This document shows positions 1 to 6,252 of a stretch of DNA of 6,884 nucleotides, one piece after another. Every line of letters begins with the position of its first letter. Positions within the stretch are counted from its first letter, which is position 1. The position numbers and the translations under genes were made by a program. Under the pieces are notes generated by a model. It was not told the origin of the DNA and did no database searches. It was given only the letters and a program-made list of their open reading frames with translations. Source of the DNA: a bacterium (GTDB lineage: Bacteria > Tectomicrobia > Entotheonellia > Entotheonellales > Entotheonellaceae); the NCBI GenBank assembly GCA_027294925.1, contig JAPULM010000659.1, positions 1 through 6,884 of the forward strand. Reading direction: 5' to 3'.

Positions 1-87
1 TTTTTGTCAGAAAATCTTATGGAGGATAGAGCAAGCGAGAGGCAGTATGCGCCATTGTTTGAGCTTGATATTGAGGCGTCAACATAA
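1..87 (+). CDS. C-terminal end of an unidentified upstream gene (partial)
   Basis: Frame 1 is open from the first base to a TAA at 85-87 and gives 28 residues ending in LFELDIEAST. The stretch is acidic and reads like an ordinary protein C-terminus, with no low-complexity run. The ATG at 19 is probably internal. The stop lies 43 bases before the start of the phosphatase gene on the same strand, so the two could share a transcript. Too little remains to name a family. The frame could also be open by chance, since 28 codons is short. Confidence 0.4.
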   Translation, partial: FLSENLMEDRASERQYAPLFELDIEAST

Positions 88-88
88 T
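59..88 (+). promoter_or_regulatory. possible sigma70-type promoter for the phosphatase/phosphodiesterase pair
   Basis: TTGAGC (59-64) and CATAAT (83-88) are separated by 18 bases. Each hexamer is a fair match to the bacterial -35 and -10 consensus. Transcription would begin near 95, about 35 bases before the ATG at 131. The site overlaps the last codons of the upstream partial gene, so it would be an internal promoter. The call rests on pattern matching alone. Confidence 0.3.
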
Positions 89-130
89 GGCAATTCGGCA
101 TCGCCCAACAAGGTACGGAGAGAATCATCC

Positions 131-1057
131 ATGCAACTGCAAGACATCACAAATGCCCTCTCTCAGCACATGCCGCCGATACTTCGGTGGGCTGGCGGCA
201 TGGCGCAACAACTGCGACGTTTTGACATTGCTGTGGCAGGGCAAAAGACATCCGGCGATGCCACAACAGATGCGCTTACCTTGGCGGATTTGTCGGTGCA
301 AGAGCTACTCGTGTCGGCCCTACGGGATTGTGATCCGATCTTCCGTCAATGCCGGTTAGAAGCAGAAGAGTCAACGGGCGACCTGGGCTGCTTTGCATCT
401 GAGAGCAAATATATCATTGCACTCGACCCTATTGACGGCACCAAACGATATCAGGAGGGTAGTGGAGACGGTTGGTGCGTGACCCTCAACTTGCGTTCGG
501 TCGAGACCGTACATTATTCACTGGTGTACGTCCCGGAATGCGGGGAGAATGGCACCTGGGTGGAAGCTGTTAACAACCGAATTGTTTGCGGCGACGACGA
601 TCTAAGCCAGCCGGCTGCCGATGTTTTGTCTGCCCTCCCAGCAATAGACCCTGGCGCACGGCCGGATTCGAAGAATATTTACCTCGGCGGTTTTCAACAA
701 GACGACCTGTCAAAAGCCCAACTTTTAACCGCAGGGGGGCTAGATGGCTACCCAGTAGATCACCTGCCGGGATGTATGTTTGAGTTGTTTGCCCGCGGCG
801 CGTTTGGCGGTACCCTGGTCCGTACGCCGAACGTTTACGACTTTCCTGTTACCCTGCATATGGCCCGTATCTTGGGCGGGGACGCGCTCTGGGTACACAA
901 TGAAGAGCCCGTAAACTTCCAGAATCTCTGGGTAGATGATCGCGTCGACATGGTGCGTCTGCCAGGCATCATTGCATGCAGTGCAAACCGAGAAACCCTT
1001 GCCATGCTATGCAAGCTGGCCAAAGACTGGGATCCGGCACGATATCATGATGGATAA
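131..1057 (+). CDS. inositol monophosphatase-family phosphatase (IMPase/CysQ-like)
   Basis: This is a 308-residue member of the Mg2+-dependent, Li+-sensitive phosphatase superfamily, which includes inositol monophosphatase, CysQ/Hal2 and fructose-1,6-bisphosphatase. An N-terminal helix carries TTDALTLADLSVQE (45-58), the usual 'T-x-AD' segment. The metal-binding acids follow at EEST (79-82) and in the signature DPIDGTKRY (99-107), with D99, D102, G103 and T104. A degenerate version of the C-terminal 'WD-x-A-G' motif is at YDFPVTLHMARILGG (236-250), where D237 should be the remaining metal ligand. The common W and A positions are changed to Y and P/V, so substrate use may differ from classical IMPase. 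ATG 131 was chosen over ATG 47 because GGAG at 117-120 lies 10 bases upstream and the earlier 28 codons do not resemble the family. The protein is cytosolic. The 3' end overlaps the phosphodiesterase gene, suggesting translational coupling. The substrate (inositol phosphate, pAp, a sugar phosphate or another ester) cannot be read from the sequence. Confidence 0.85.
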   Translation: MQLQDITNALSQHMPPILRWAGGMAQQLRRFDIAVAGQKTSGDATTDALTLADLSVQELLVSALRDCDPIFRQCRLEAEESTGDLGCFASESKYIIALDPIDGTKRYQEGSGDGWCVTLNLRSVETVHYSLVYVPECGENGTWVEAVNNRIVCGDDDLSQPAADVLSALPAIDPGARPDSKNIYLGGFQQDDLSKAQLLTAGGLDGYPVDHLPGCMFELFARGAFGGTLVRTPNVYDFPVTLHMARILGGDALWVHNEEPVNFQNLWVDDRVDMVRLPGIIACSANRETLAMLCKLAKDWDPARYHDG

Positions 1058-1589
1058 GCCCTGCATCATAACACCGCATCTCTCATACTGGCTGTTACCA
1101 TCAACGGCAGACTGTGCCTTCTTCCAGGATATCATCAACACATTGGCCAAAACGTATGAGGCGCCGTCTTTTGAACCACATGTCACCATTTATTCCGGCC
1201 CCTACACCCCACAAGACAATCCTGAGGCGATCTTGCAACAGGCGACAAATAGCATTCAGCGTGTATGCCTTCGTCTTGATAACCTCCTCTACACCGATGT
1301 TTTTACCAAAACGTTGTTCGTGCAATTCCACCCCTCCCCTATTCTCACGGCCATTTCCGAAACCCTTCGCCATGCCGCATCGGGGCCGTCTGACTATTCG
1401 CTGAATCCGCATTTGAGCCTTATCTATAAACAGCTAAGCGAAGAGGCAAAACAGCATCTTGTGTCGTCATTGCATATACCACAATCAGAAGTTATCTTTG
1501 ATGAGGTTAGTGTGATGCTGAGTTCGGGCAGAACCCAAACGCCGGAGGATGTCGAAAATTGGAACATTATCTATCGTAAGAAGCTGTAA
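1047..1589 (+). CDS. cyclic phosphodiesterase-like protein (2H phosphoesterase superfamily)
   Basis: From ATG 1047 the protein has 180 residues, about the size of plant and yeast cyclic phosphodiesterases (CPDase family). It carries the two H-x-T/S motifs of the 2H superfamily: HVTIYSG (45-51, with H45 and T47) and HLSLIYK (122-128, with H122 and S124). The segments around them, SYWLLPS (13-19), EAPSFEPHVT (38-47) and LNPHLSLIY (119-127), match the CPDase layout as I recall it from the Arabidopsis enzyme. Those enzymes open ADP-ribose 1'',2''-cyclic phosphate and nucleoside 2',3'-cyclic phosphates; close relatives include 2'-5' RNA ligase-like proteins. ATG 1047 and ATG 1050 are adjacent and equally plausible. 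The longer reading frame upstream lies inside the phosphatase gene and is not family-like. No strong ribosome site precedes the start, which fits coupled translation from the overlapping phosphatase gene. There is no signal peptide or membrane segment. The true substrate is unknown. Confidence 0.82.
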   Translation: MMDKPCIITPHLSYWLLPSTADCAFFQDIINTLAKTYEAPSFEPHVTIYSGPYTPQDNPEAILQQATNSIQRVCLRLDNLLYTDVFTKTLFVQFHPSPILTAISETLRHAASGPSDYSLNPHLSLIYKQLSEEAKQHLVSSLHIPQSEVIFDEVSVMLSSGRTQTPEDVENWNIIYRKKL

Positions 1590-1708
1590 TAAGTGGAATG
1601 ACCGCCGCGCCCCATTCTATACATGGGCGATCTCCTGGCATACGACCCACAAGGCCCACCGCTAGACTCATATATTAAAGGTTGACCTGGCATTCCGTAA
1701 AAAGATAG

Positions 1709-1900
1709 CCGACAGCACTCAAGCCACGCCAATTTCCTGTCGATAAAACATCCGTTCGCAACAGGCTTTCGCTCCCAACTTCTATACACACATTTATAGG
1801 GCATCCCATAGAGCTGTTAAATCGGCTCCTATTACCAGGCATCTTTAATCGATTAGACCGTCTGATGGTTGTGACGAAAACAGGGAAAGGCCACTTATGA
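1709..1900 (+). pseudogene. possible 3' remnant of a decayed gene upstream of the 459-residue protein
   Basis: The 307-base gap 1590-1896 has no intact gene, but one + strand frame is open from just after a TAG at 1706-1708 to a TGA at 1898-1900. It encodes 63 residues with a protein-like pattern in its second half, including HPIELLNRLLLPGIF and DRLMVVTKTGKGHL. The only ATG is near the end (1863), so it is not an intact gene. Its stop overlaps the next gene's start as ATGA, the classic arrangement of translationally coupled neighbours, which is the main reason to suspect it was once real. Shorter protein-like stretches lie upstream in other frames (about 1623-1682 and 1681-1746), as expected after frameshifts. 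The family was not recognised. A 64-codon open stretch can arise by chance, so confidence is low. Confidence 0.28.
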
Positions 1901-3276
1901 CTGCGTTCCAGACTAGACATGATCTTGGCGTCTACAACGAGGCAGGCGCAATTAGTGTGACCTCACAATCCGCCCTCGAACGGATTATACAATCCGCCCA
2001 CGATATGAAAGGTTTGTTCCGGCAACACCTGGTGATTGCACAGGAGTTGGTGCAGGATGACGAATTCATCGCCAGGGTTGTGGTTAATGACGCGCTCATG
2101 GCGGATGAAGAAAACTGGTTGGGACGTGTGACCGGTATCCTACATATCCCTTGTGGTAGGCTATTGCTATGCGCGGGGTTTGACCTGGATGACCTAGCTG
2201 ATTTCAGCAAGATGGGTCAAAACGAATTCATCTATCCGATTGAGGTGCCGGCGGGTGATTATCAAGTCGATATTTACACCTATGTCAACAGTATCAACGG
2301 CGGTTTTTGCTTACCCGACACCGTCAAGCTTGGCGCCTGGTTTCGGTCCTCGTATCCCGCCACGCCCTTTCCGCTCTGGTTAGCAGCGATCTGTGAACAA
2401 GAGCCGGAACAAGACCCCGGCTATGAAGACCTATGGGCAGAGATGGAAGAGGCAACCGAAGACGGCCGCCTATCGTTTGAAATGGACCCCACCGCGCTGA
2501 TTGACTTCGTTATTCAACTGCGTCCTCTAGGCAAAGACATTCTACTCTCGGCCATTGCTGAGACCGAAGACGGTTTTTTTGCTCCTGATGTTGGCGCTCG
2601 CTTACCCACACAGTTTCCGCTTGGGGTACGATCTTTCACCCTAACGCCCAATGACTATGGAATGGGCATTCTGTTGGCAGACATCAATCAAAGCTCAGCC
2701 GTTCCCCGCAGTAATGACCTGATTTTTGCCGGCAAGAGAAGCAACTTTTTTCGCGCCGATATCAGCAATGTCCCGCAAAACGAACTCAAACAGGCCTTGT
2801 CGGCCTTGTTCCAGGGCAGATACCCACGGCATGATGTGCCCGAATATCTTATGTCCGTCGCGCCATCTATCGAAAGTATCGATGTGGTGATGCACGCGAT
2901 GGGTTTCGATCTCCTGGGCGATATGCTCTGTGAGCGTAGCAGCGATATTGTCATGCGTGGCTATGCATGCGTCGACAGCCAAACGTTTGCCGTTTTGATG
3001 GTCGGCACCTCCGGTCAGCACGGGTTGGATTTTTATACCCGCTTTGACGACGACTCGTCCCAAACCACCTCTAGCCTCCCAGGTTTGGATGATATTGCCG
3101 AGGTCGGCATCTTCCGCACCTCATACCCCCATACCGACTATCAAACCCTCTACACCATGCACCTCCAACTTATTGAACAGAGAACCACACAAGGCGCTCA
3201 AGTGCAGGCGATTACGCCAACGCTTGGAGGCCTGGCGACCGATATCGACGAATTTCTGCAACGACAGGGGGTTTGA
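1897..3276 (+). CDS. uncharacterised 459-residue acidic soluble protein
   Basis: I do not recognise this protein. It begins at ATG 1897, preceded by AGGGAAAGG at 1882-1890 with a 6-base spacer, so the start is well supported. It has no signal peptide and no obvious membrane helix, and it is rich in Asp and Glu. It looks like at least two globular parts joined by an acidic linker. The N-terminal part (about 1-165) includes WLGRVTGILHIPCGRLLLCAGFD (74-96 approximately) and a PAGDYQVDIYTYV segment (118-130). The linker (about 167-192) is acidic. The C-terminal part (about 200-430) includes an 'AMGFDLLGDML' segment (334-344) and a GLDFYTRFDDDSSQTTSS segment (376-393), then a SYP..D...LY..H pattern (409-422). 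No catalytic or nucleotide-binding signature is evident. Its stop is 117 bases before the DinB-like gene on the same strand. It may have lost an upstream partner gene. A regulatory, scaffold or immunity-like role is possible but nothing in the sequence decides it. Confidence 0.8.
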   Translation: MTAFQTRHDLGVYNEAGAISVTSQSALERIIQSAHDMKGLFRQHLVIAQELVQDDEFIARVVVNDALMADEENWLGRVTGILHIPCGRLLLCAGFDLDDLADFSKMGQNEFIYPIEVPAGDYQVDIYTYVNSINGGFCLPDTVKLGAWFRSSYPATPFPLWLAAICEQEPEQDPGYEDLWAEMEEATEDGRLSFEMDPTALIDFVIQLRPLGKDILLSAIAETEDGFFAPDVGARLPTQFPLGVRSFTLTPNDYGMGILLADINQSSAVPRSNDLIFAGKRSNFFRADISNVPQNELKQALSALFQGRYPRHDVPEYLMSVAPSIESIDVVMHAMGFDLLGDMLCERSSDIVMRGYACVDSQTFAVLMVGTSGQHGLDFYTRFDDDSSQTTSSLPGLDDIAEVGIFRTSYPHTDYQTLYTMHLQLIEQRTTQGAQVQAITPTLGGLATDIDEFLQRQGV

Positions 3277-3393
3277 GCCTTACCCAGTCTTCTGATAAGC
3301 TAAGTTCATCAATTGCCGCACGCATTGGAACATCCGGACAGATTCTCCTGAGCGTTTTCAAACGTCTTATCACATTTGGGAGCACAATAGACA

Positions 3394-3921
3394 ATGGACG
3401 CAAAAGATTTGTTATTCGACGCTCTGGAACGGATTCGGAGCCTGACCCAACGGACGCTGGACGGTCTGACGCTGGATGACTTACATCGACAGCCGAGCCC
3501 CGACACCAATTCAATAGCCTGGCTGGTCTGGCATCTGACACGGGTGCAAGACACGTCGCTTTCAGGCGTGATGGGCATAGAACAAGCATGGGTCACGCAG
3601 GGCTGGCATGCCAAGTTTGACTTGCCACCTGATCCGAAGATGGATGGCTTTGGCGATACACCGGAACAAGTGGCTGCGTTTCGTGCCTCCTCGATCCAGG
3701 TGTTGCTGGACTACCATAATCATATTGCAGAACGATCCAAGGCTTATGTCGCCAAACTAACGGGCACGGATTTAGACCGGACACTCAATGAACCCCAGTG
3801 GCAGCCGTTACCTACCGTGGGCATACGCTTGCTAAGTGTCATCTCCGACAACCTCCAACATGCCGGGCAGGCCGCCTATTTACGCGGTCTCTTTCAAGGT
3901 AAGGGATGGCTGCCCTATTAA
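3394..3921 (+). CDS. DinB-like / DUF664-type four-helix metalloprotein
   Basis: This 175-residue protein fits the DinB/YfiT-like four-helix bundle fold. That superfamily includes thiol-dependent transferases and isomerases such as mycothiol-dependent maleylpyruvate isomerase and bacillithiol transferase. The N-terminal helix pair leads into SIAWLVWHLTRVQD (40-53), the typical 'WhlxHl' segment with H47 as a metal ligand. The last helix has DNLQHAGQAAYLRG (152-165), a D-x-x-x-H arrangement with D152 and H156 equivalent to the remaining ligands. H108 and H110 are further candidates. GGGAG at 3378-3382 lies about 11 bases before the ATG. The gene ends 24 bases from the convergent phnA gene, with no visible terminator hairpin between them. 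The thiol cofactor and substrate are unknown. DinB-fold proteins are often stress-linked, but the sequence itself shows no damage-response operator. Confidence 0.85.
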   Translation: MDAKDLLFDALERIRSLTQRTLDGLTLDDLHRQPSPDTNSIAWLVWHLTRVQDTSLSGVMGIEQAWVTQGWHAKFDLPPDPKMDGFGDTPEQVAAFRASSIQVLLDYHNHIAERSKAYVAKLTGTDLDRTLNEPQWQPLPTVGIRLLSVISDNLQHAGQAAYLRGLFQGKGWLPY

Positions 3922-3945
3922 CATTTCAGCACTTCCGTTGGCCTA

Positions 3946-5208
3946 TCAGTCGGACGGCATCGTTCCGTTGATGGTGAACTCGAAAATGTTGTGGCTTCTC
4001 AAGGTTTGGCCTGCGGCGCGTGCCCAATAATTATCGTTTAGCGGCTCCGACAAGATAAACGGCACCTTAGACTCTGCAATACCACCATGCGTTCGCAGCC
4101 GATGACCTTCAAGTCCGGAAAGATCGTGGTCCGTTTCGGCAGCACCAATGCAAACCCCTGCTTCACTAATGACAACGGCATCACCTTCATAGTCCAGAGG
4201 CAGGTCAAATACTCTCGCGGCTGACATCTTGTCCCACACTGACTCGATGCCTGGTAACTGGGTGGTAAATTGTATGACATCCTCAGGTCGGGGTGTCTGG
4301 TTACAATACACGCGGACAAAGCCACCTAGTGAGCCGTGGTGTGCAACGAAGGGATCCGTAATAGGACAGATGACCGTGGTTGTATGAGCCCCAAATTCCT
4401 CATCCAGCAGGTCCTGGAGCCAGATCACATTGGGCAAACCATCCGGCCTGGCTTTGTCGTTCATGCCGTGGTCGGCAGTAATTCCCAGCACCGCCCCGAG
4501 TTCTACCAGACGCCCAAAGGCATCATCGAGGCGCCGGTAGAAATCCAGAGCTTCGGGTTCATGCGGAGCATGCTTATGCTGAATATAGTCAGTGAGTGAA
4601 AGATACATGATGTCCGGACGGCGTTGCCCAAGCAACTTGATGCCGGCCTCCAGAACAAACAACGACAGCTCAGCCGAATACATGTCAGGCTGTGACATAT
4701 CCACAAATTCAAGCACACGGTCAATACCGTTTTCTTCAATGGTGCAATGCTCAGCATATTGGGCCGAAAAGCTGAGATGACCTTGCCTCAGATCAACGCC
4801 TTTCTGCAGCTGCAGTCGTAGTTTATCCTTCGCTGTGATCGATACAATCCTAGCCCCACGCCTGGCGTACTCCGCCAATATCGTACTTGAACGGAGCAAC
4901 TCCGGACCCGTCATCACGACAGGCTTACGCGTTTTGGGCTCAAGATAAAAATTCCCTGAGATACCATGCACAGAGGGTCCGGCGCCAGTGATAATGGACA
5001 TATTGTTTGGACAGGTAAAGCTTGGAACTGTGCCGTCGGCAATCGTATAGAAGCCCTGTCGCATGAACCGTTCGATATTTGGAATCGCACGACATCTGAG
5101 CGCCTGCTCAATATAGGCAGGGTCACCGCCATCAATACATACAACAACCACCGGCCGAGCCGGCCAGGCATACGTCACACCATTGAGTTCGAAACCCTCA
5201 CCGTTCAT
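3946..5208 (-). CDS. phnA: phosphonoacetate hydrolase (PhnA, alkaline phosphatase superfamily)
   Basis: This enzyme would split the C-P bond of phosphonoacetate to acetate and phosphate (EC 3.11.1.2) in the cytosol, using two Zn2+ ions. Numbered from the upstream ATG at 5211 (421 residues, close to the usual ~410-420), the active-site set is complete: D27 in VVCIDGGD, the Thr nucleophile T66 in PSFTCPNN, D208 and H212 in LTDYIQH, D247 and H248 in TADHGMN, and H375 in LRTHGG. TAKDKLR (126-132) supplies the lysines expected to bind substrate. These positions run two or three residues below those I recall for the Sinorhizobium enzyme. Two ATGs are adjacent. GAGGAA at 5215-5220 is 3 bases from the first and 6 from the second, so the second (5208) is chosen. 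An inverted repeat lies about 70 bases upstream. PhnW, PhnY and the LysR-type PhnR usually found near phnA are absent, so this copy may serve exogenous phosphonoacetate or a pathway encoded elsewhere. The residue after the nucleophile is Cys instead of the Asn I recall. Confidence 0.93.
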   Translation of the reverse strand: MNGEGFELNGVTYAWPARPVVVVCIDGGDPAYIEQALRCRAIPNIERFMRQGFYTIADGTVPSFTCPNNMSIITGAGPSVHGISGNFYLEPKTRKPVVMTGPELLRSSTILAEYARRGARIVSITAKDKLRLQLQKGVDLRQGHLSFSAQYAEHCTIEENGIDRVLEFVDMSQPDMYSAELSLFVLEAGIKLLGQRRPDIMYLSLTDYIQHKHAPHEPEALDFYRRLDDAFGRLVELGAVLGITADHGMNDKARPDGLPNVIWLQDLLDEEFGAHTTTVICPITDPFVAHHGSLGGFVRVYCNQTPRPEDVIQFTTQLPGIESVWDKMSAARVFDLPLDYEGDAVVISEAGVCIGAAETDHDLSGLEGHRLRTHGGIAESKVPFILSEPLNDNYWARAAGQTLRSHNIFEFTINGTMPSD

Positions 5209-5276
5209 CATGTATTCCTCACGCCAAAGACAATGGAAGCCTGTACGCTAACGCCCCTATCTTGACATCGGCAGCG

Positions 5277-5301
5277 GTTGGTCAGCGAGAAAATGACCAG
5301 C
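5277..5301. promoter_or_regulatory. inverted repeat upstream of phnA, candidate operator
   Basis: The arms GTTGGTCA (5277-5284) and TGACCAGC (5294-5301) pair over 8 positions, one being a G-T wobble if folded as RNA, around a 9-base centre. The core TGGTCA/TGACCA is perfect. It lies 69 bases before the phnA start and 29 bases past the dehydrogenase stop. No T-run follows on the - strand, which argues against an intrinsic terminator. A dyad of this spacing suits a dimeric regulator, and phnA is known to be controlled by a LysR-type activator in Pseudomonas, but no regulator gene is present here to support that link. Confidence 0.35.
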
Positions 5302-5329
5302 GTCACAAACCGCCACCGAGATCATCTGA

Positions 5330-6229
5330 TTACGACAGGCGCTGTAAGTGACGCAGTTCAAGGCCAAAGGCCGGTGGCCAAAGCTCAATCACCTTTTCTA
5401 ACGTCCAGCCACCGGGGCAAAACATCGTCTTGACTGGCCGCGGGTCCTCGATCAAGGACAAGCGGTCACCGGAAATCGCTACCGTCCAACCGGTGATGTC
5501 TTTGGCCATATCCGAGGCCAGAAAGGTCACCACAGAAGCGACATTCTCAGGTTTGCGTTCGGTGGATTGTATGGTGGCGCGGCCGATGCCACGCTCAGCA
5601 CGCAGTTGCCGCGCCGCTTCCGGCACAGTGGCCGTCATGCGGGTATTGGCGCCTGGCCAGATGGCATTAGCGCGCACCCCATACTTTGACATGTCGCGTG
5701 CCACCGTGCGTGTCAGACCGAGGATGCCCGCCTTGGCGGCAGAGTAATTGGCCTGCCCGGAATTGCCGGCGCCGGAGCCAGATGAGAAGTTCAGAATCAC
5801 GCCGCTTTTCTGCGCCCGCATCAACACACATGCCGGCTGGTTGACGCAAAACGCGCCGCGTAAGTGGACATTGATAACCGCATCCCATTCCTCAATACTC
5901 ATGTTGAATACCATACGGTCGCGCAAAATACCGGCAACATGCACCAAAATATCGAGCTTGCCGTACGCGTTAATCGCCGTCTGAATGATACTCTGGCCAC
6001 CTTCCGGCGTCGCCACCGTATCGTGATTCGGCGTCGCCTCGCCGCCAGCGCTTTTAATCATGTCAACGGTTTCATCTGCTATCGAATGGGTTCCTCCCGA
6101 TCCGTCAACCGCTACCCCCAGATCATTGACCACAACCTTGGCGCCTTCGACAGCCATCAGTTTACTGATTTCCCGGCCTATGCCGTTACCGCCACCGGTT
6201 ATTACGGCGACTTTCCCTTCCAACATCAT
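5330..6229 (-). CDS. short-chain dehydrogenase, multifunctional-enzyme (HSD17B4) type
   Basis: From ATG 6229 this is a 299-residue NAD(P)-dependent SDR. The Rossmann glycine motif is TGGGNGIG (11-18). The cofactor-selecting strand ends VVVNDLG (32-38) and is followed by a long insert, VDGSGGTHSIADETV (41-55), typical of the 3-hydroxyacyl-CoA dehydrogenase domain of peroxisomal multifunctional enzyme type 2 and bacterial relatives. The catalytic set is complete: N120 (VINVHLRGAF), S149 (NFSS), Y162 and K166 (YSAAK). The C-terminal tail with GGWTLEKVIELWP (273-285) is also typical of this subgroup. The usual NNAG structural motif reads HVAG (97-100), a moderate deviation. The start at 6229 was chosen over 6244 because GGAGGA at 6237-6242 sits 7 bases before it and overlaps the earlier ATG. 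A role in beta-oxidation of fatty, sterol or aromatic acyl-CoA is inferred from the family. It lies 23 bases downstream of the broken maturase gene and probably belonged to the same transcript. Confidence 0.9.
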   Translation of the reverse strand: MMLEGKVAVITGGGNGIGREISKLMAVEGAKVVVNDLGVAVDGSGGTHSIADETVDMIKSAGGEATPNHDTVATPEGGQSIIQTAINAYGKLDILVHVAGILRDRMVFNMSIEEWDAVINVHLRGAFCVNQPACVLMRAQKSGVILNFSSGSGAGNSGQANYSAAKAGILGLTRTVARDMSKYGVRANAIWPGANTRMTATVPEAARQLRAERGIGRATIQSTERKPENVASVVTFLASDMAKDITGWTVAISGDRLSLIEDPRPVKTMFCPGGWTLEKVIELWPPAFGLELRHLQRLS

Positions 6230-6236
6230 GCGCTTT

Positions 6237-6242
6237 TCCTCC
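6237..6242 (-). promoter_or_regulatory. ribosome binding site GGAGGA fixing the dehydrogenase start
   Basis: On the - strand GGAGGA runs from 6242 down to 6237, followed by a 7-base spacer and ATGATG from 6229. It lies inside the alternative upstream start (ATG 6244, reading MEEKR), which therefore looks like the Shine-Dalgarno sequence itself being read as codons. Confidence 0.7.
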
Positions 6243-6252
6243 ATCGTTTAGA

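Noticed and set aside
47..130. N-terminal extension of the phosphatase from ATG 47
   Set aside because: The extra 28 residues are basic and unlike the family, no ribosome site suits ATG 47, and ATG 131 has a good one.
936..1046. N-terminal extension of the cyclic phosphodiesterase into the phosphatase gene
   Set aside because: The CPDase fold begins right after ATG 1047/1050, and the 37 upstream codons are simply the phosphatase gene read in another frame.
1846..1855. Perfect 10-base palindrome TAATCGATTA
   Set aside because: Several 10-base palindromes are expected by chance in a window of this size, and nothing nearby strengthens it.
1675..1920. 81-codon - strand frame across the gap before the unknown gene
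   Set aside because: It runs antisense into the well-supported start of the 459-residue gene and has no recognisable motif or ribosome site.
3922..3945. Bidirectional terminator between the convergent DinB-like gene and phnA
   Set aside because: The 24 bases contain no stem with a flanking T-run in either direction.
5262..5294. TTGACA on the + strand as a promoter -35 element
   Set aside because: No -10 hexamer at proper spacing, and nothing on the + strand downstream to transcribe; it would run into two - strand genes.
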